NCBI GenBank assembly: GCA_030526115.1
Contig: JAUNDK010000006.1
Location: 16,416 to 80,415 of the forward strand
Source: Clostridia bacterium
Lineage (GTDB): Bacteria > Bacillota > Clostridia > Oscillospirales > Acutalibacteraceae
Reading direction: 5' to 3'
Length of the DNA: 64,000 nucleotides
The notes below the pieces were generated by a model that was not told the DNA's origin, did not search any database, and was given only the letters and a program-made list of their open reading frames with translations. A program made the position numbers and the translations under genes. Shown here piece after piece: positions 62,344 through 64,000 of this stretch. Numbering within the stretch: the stretch's first letter is position 1; each line of letters begins with the position of its first letter.

Positions 62344-62377
62344 AACAGGCTCCCATTCAGAACGGGAGCCTGTCTTT
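62344..62377 (+). terminator. Terminator of the xylB-GDPD-nucleotidase operon
   Basis: Stem ACAGGCTCCC / GGGAGCCTGT with loop ATTCAGAAC, followed by CTTTTATTT. The ECF gene ends at its edge in the opposite direction. Confidence 0.88.
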
Positions 62378-62868
62378 TATTTATTGAGTTTGTTTATCTT
62401 GGAAACCGGTGCAAAGAGTGCTGCAAATATTATCAGGTTTGCAACATACTCAAGGAAGAGCCCCGGGAACTGGGCAAAACCTGCAACGATGTTCTTGTAG
62501 ATAATTCCACCTGTAAGGGTGTAACCGAAGAGCGGTATAAGTGTGGATATCGCCATGGAGATAATTGCCGCAGGCTTTTTATCCCTGAACTTTTTGTTCA
62601 GAACTATGAACAGCCAGGGCATAAGTGCTTTGATTATAAGTGTGGGAACCGTATATACAGGGTATGATACAAGGTCCGCCAATGCGGAGCCGAGAGCGGA
62701 TGCCGCAATTCCGTAGCCATCATCCAGGATAAGGCAGAACAGCAGAATCACACTGTTGCCCACATTGAAATATCCCAGCGGAATAGGAATCTGTATGAAC
62801 CTTGTAACCACAAACACAAGTGCCAGCATTACAGCCGACAGGCATAACTTTTTCAGATTATTCTTCAT
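62377..62868 (-). CDS. ECF transporter S component
   Basis: 163 residues, about five or six helices, with the family's short N-terminus (MKNNLKKLCLSAVMLALVFV) and LGYFNVGNSVILL. It fits the PF07155-like group of substrate-capturing subunits for vitamins or vitamin precursors. No EcfA or EcfT gene is near, so it probably shares a common energising module. No riboswitch is visible upstream, so the substrate stays unknown. SD GGAAAG. Confidence 0.85.
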   Translation of the reverse strand: MKNNLKKLCLSAVMLALVFVVTRFIQIPIPLGYFNVGNSVILLFCLILDDGYGIAASALGSALADLVSYPVYTVPTLIIKALMPWLFIVLNKKFRDKKPAAIISMAISTLIPLFGYTLTGGIIYKNIVAGFAQFPGLFLEYVANLIIFAALFAPVSKINKLNK

Positions 62869-63040
62869 CTTTCTTTCCTTTCATTGCCTCAGCAAAAATG
62901 TTGAAGCTATAATACTATTTATTTCCTACTATGTCAATAGGAATTATTATAATAATTTAGTTATGCCGTGTTTTTACCCATTTTTGCCATATCAGAGGAG
63001 AAATAAAGCCGCGATAAATCTCAGTTTTTCCCGTAAATAC

Positions 63041-63069
63041 TTGAAAAATTCATAATTCAATACTATTAT
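63041..63069 (+). promoter_or_regulatory. Promoter of the COG0523 GTPase gene
   Basis: TTGAAA (63041-63046) and TATTAT (63064-63069), 17-base spacer, 59 bases before the start. No clear Zur or Fur operator could be picked by eye. Confidence 0.78.
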
Positions 63070-63127
63070 ATAGGATAGCGCAAAAGTAAAGTTAAAAGTT
63101 GTGATTTGAGAAAGGAAGTAATACAGA

Positions 63128-64000
63128 ATGACAACTATTGATATTATCTCCGGCTTCTTAGGTGCCGGAAAAACTACTCTCATCAAGAAGCTTCTCGAGG
63201 AGAGCTTCAAGGGGCAGAAGCTTGTTCTCATCGAGAATGAGTTCGGCGAAATCGGCATTGACGGCGGTTTCCTCAAGGACAGCGGCATTCAGATCAACGA
63301 GATGAACTCCGGCTGCATCTGCTGTTCCCTCGTAGGCGACTTCAACGAGGCTCTTCATGAGGTTGTTGAGAAGTACAACCCTGACAGAGTTATCATTGAG
63401 CCATCAGGCGTAGGCAAGCTCTCTGATGTTTCCAGAGCTGTAGGAAACGCAAACAAGACAACTCCTATGGTACTCGGCTCCGCTGTTGCGGTAGTTAACG
63501 CAAAAAAGGCAAAGATGTATATGAAGAACTTCGGTGAGTTCTTCAACGATCAGATAGAGACAGCAGGTACTATCATCCTCTCCAGAACTCAGGACATGGA
63601 CGAAGCAAAGCTTGAGCAGGTTATCGCCCTCATCCGTGAGCATAACAAGGACGCTGTTATCATCACAACTCCTTGGGATCAGCTCAGCGGTGACACTATC
63701 CTCTCCGCTATGGCTCACAAGTCCCTCGCAGAGCAGCTCATGGCTGAGGCAAAGGCAGCAGAGGCTGACTATGAGGACGAGTGTGACGATCCTGACTGCG
63801 AGTGCCACCACCATCACCACCATCATCATGACCACGATGAGTGTGAGTGCGGTCACGACCATGAGCATCATCACCACCACGACCACGAGTGCGATGACCC
63901 TGACTGTGAGTGCCACCACGACCATGATCACGAGCATCATCATCACGATCATGAGGAGCATGAGCATCATCACGAACATCATCATGATCACGACCACGAG
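63128..64000 (+). CDS. COG0523 (CobW/ZNG1-type) GTPase with His-rich segment (3' end outside window)
   Basis: 291 codons seen, open at the window end. Metal-chaperone GTPase: Walker A ISGFLGAGKTTLIKKLL, GTPase metal-binding motif SGCICCS (CxCC), Walker B/guanine region RVIIEPSGVGKLSDV. Near residue 215 the protein turns into a His/Asp/Glu/Cys tract with two DDPDCECHH units, a probable Zn/Ni/Co-binding segment. The tract still continues at the window end, so the C-terminal CobW_C domain may lie beyond. SD GAAAGGAAG. The metal is unknown; zinc is the usual one for this group. Confidence 0.92.
   Translation, partial: MTTIDIISGFLGAGKTTLIKKLLEESFKGQKLVLIENEFGEIGIDGGFLKDSGIQINEMNSGCICCSLVGDFNEALHEVVEKYNPDRVIIEPSGVGKLSDVSRAVGNANKTTPMVLGSAVAVVNAKKAKMYMKNFGEFFNDQIETAGTIILSRTQDMDEAKLEQVIALIREHNKDAVIITTPWDQLSGDTILSAMAHKSLAEQLMAEAKAAEADYEDECDDPDCECHHHHHHHHDHDECECGHDHEHHHHHDHECDDPDCECHHDHDHEHHHHDHEEHEHHHEHHHDHDHE

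Noticed and set aside
63781..64000. Simple-sequence DNA at the window end as a microsatellite or CRISPR-like repeat
   Set aside because: It is explained by His/Asp/Glu codons of the GTPase gene; no regular spacer structure.

Overview
The window reads as chromosome of a Gram-positive, low-to-moderate GC anaerobic Clostridia, most like Lachnospiraceae or relatives. The reasons are the complete S10-spc-alpha ribosomal cluster with the KOW-protein gene between map and infA, zinc-type S14, a T-box leader, meso-DAP dehydrogenase, a GatCAB-type amidotransferase route, a GH42 beta-galactosidase and clean sigma-A promoters. I saw no rRNA, tRNA, CRISPR array, insertion sequence or phage gene.

Layout. 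1-3744 (minus): a T-box-led operon with an aspS-gatC fusion and gatA, cut at the window edge. 4036-6526 (plus): polar amino acid (probably cystine) ABC importer. 6576-10093 (minus): ppk1-pfkA. 10179-14191 (minus): a zinc-ribbon membrane protein, a Sel1-repeat protein and nudC. 14268-22530 (minus): type IV pilus cluster of three minor pilins, a c-di-GMP-I riboswitch, major pilin, pilD, pilC, a pilM-pilN fusion, pilO and pilB; no pilT is present. 22544-23729: divergent PRPP synthetase. 23874-25937: GH42 beta-galactosidase. 25952-31439 (minus): MBOAT acyltransferase, DHHW protein, FkbH-like enzyme and acyl carrier protein, a Dlt-like surface acylation set in which FkbH replaces the adenylating enzyme. 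31500-32612 (plus): ddh. 32611-37130 (minus): three surface proteins with acidic low-complexity stretches (one a coiled-coil M23 peptidase), plus azlC-azlD. 37205-53138 (minus): the ribosomal protein supercluster from rpsJ to rplQ. 53240-54917: methyltransferase, LURP-one-like protein and a small membrane zinc-ribbon protein. 54975-58157 (minus): glpA-like dehydrogenase, FAD/NAD oxidoreductase and DUF1667 protein. 58177-62377 (plus): xylulokinase-family kinase, glycerophosphodiesterase and secreted 5'-nucleotidase. 62377-64000: an ECF S component, then a histidine-rich COG0523 GTPase cut by the window end.

How the parts work together. The aspS-gatC/gatA operon is predicted to charge and then transamidate tRNA(Asn), and possibly tRNA(Gln), under a T-box whose specifier contains GAAC, the overlap of a Glu and an Asn codon. 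The pilus operon has an internal c-di-GMP aptamer and terminator just before the major pilin, tying pilin supply to c-di-GMP. The MBOAT/DHHW/FkbH/ACP set probably makes an ACP-bound acyl (perhaps glyceroyl) donor and passes it across the membrane to a surface polymer. The divergent genes at 54975-62327 look like recovery of glycerophosphodiesters, glycerol-3-phosphate and nucleotides.

Start codons were moved inward from the longest reading frame wherever a Shine-Dalgarno (SD) sequence clearly favoured an internal start; each case is stated.
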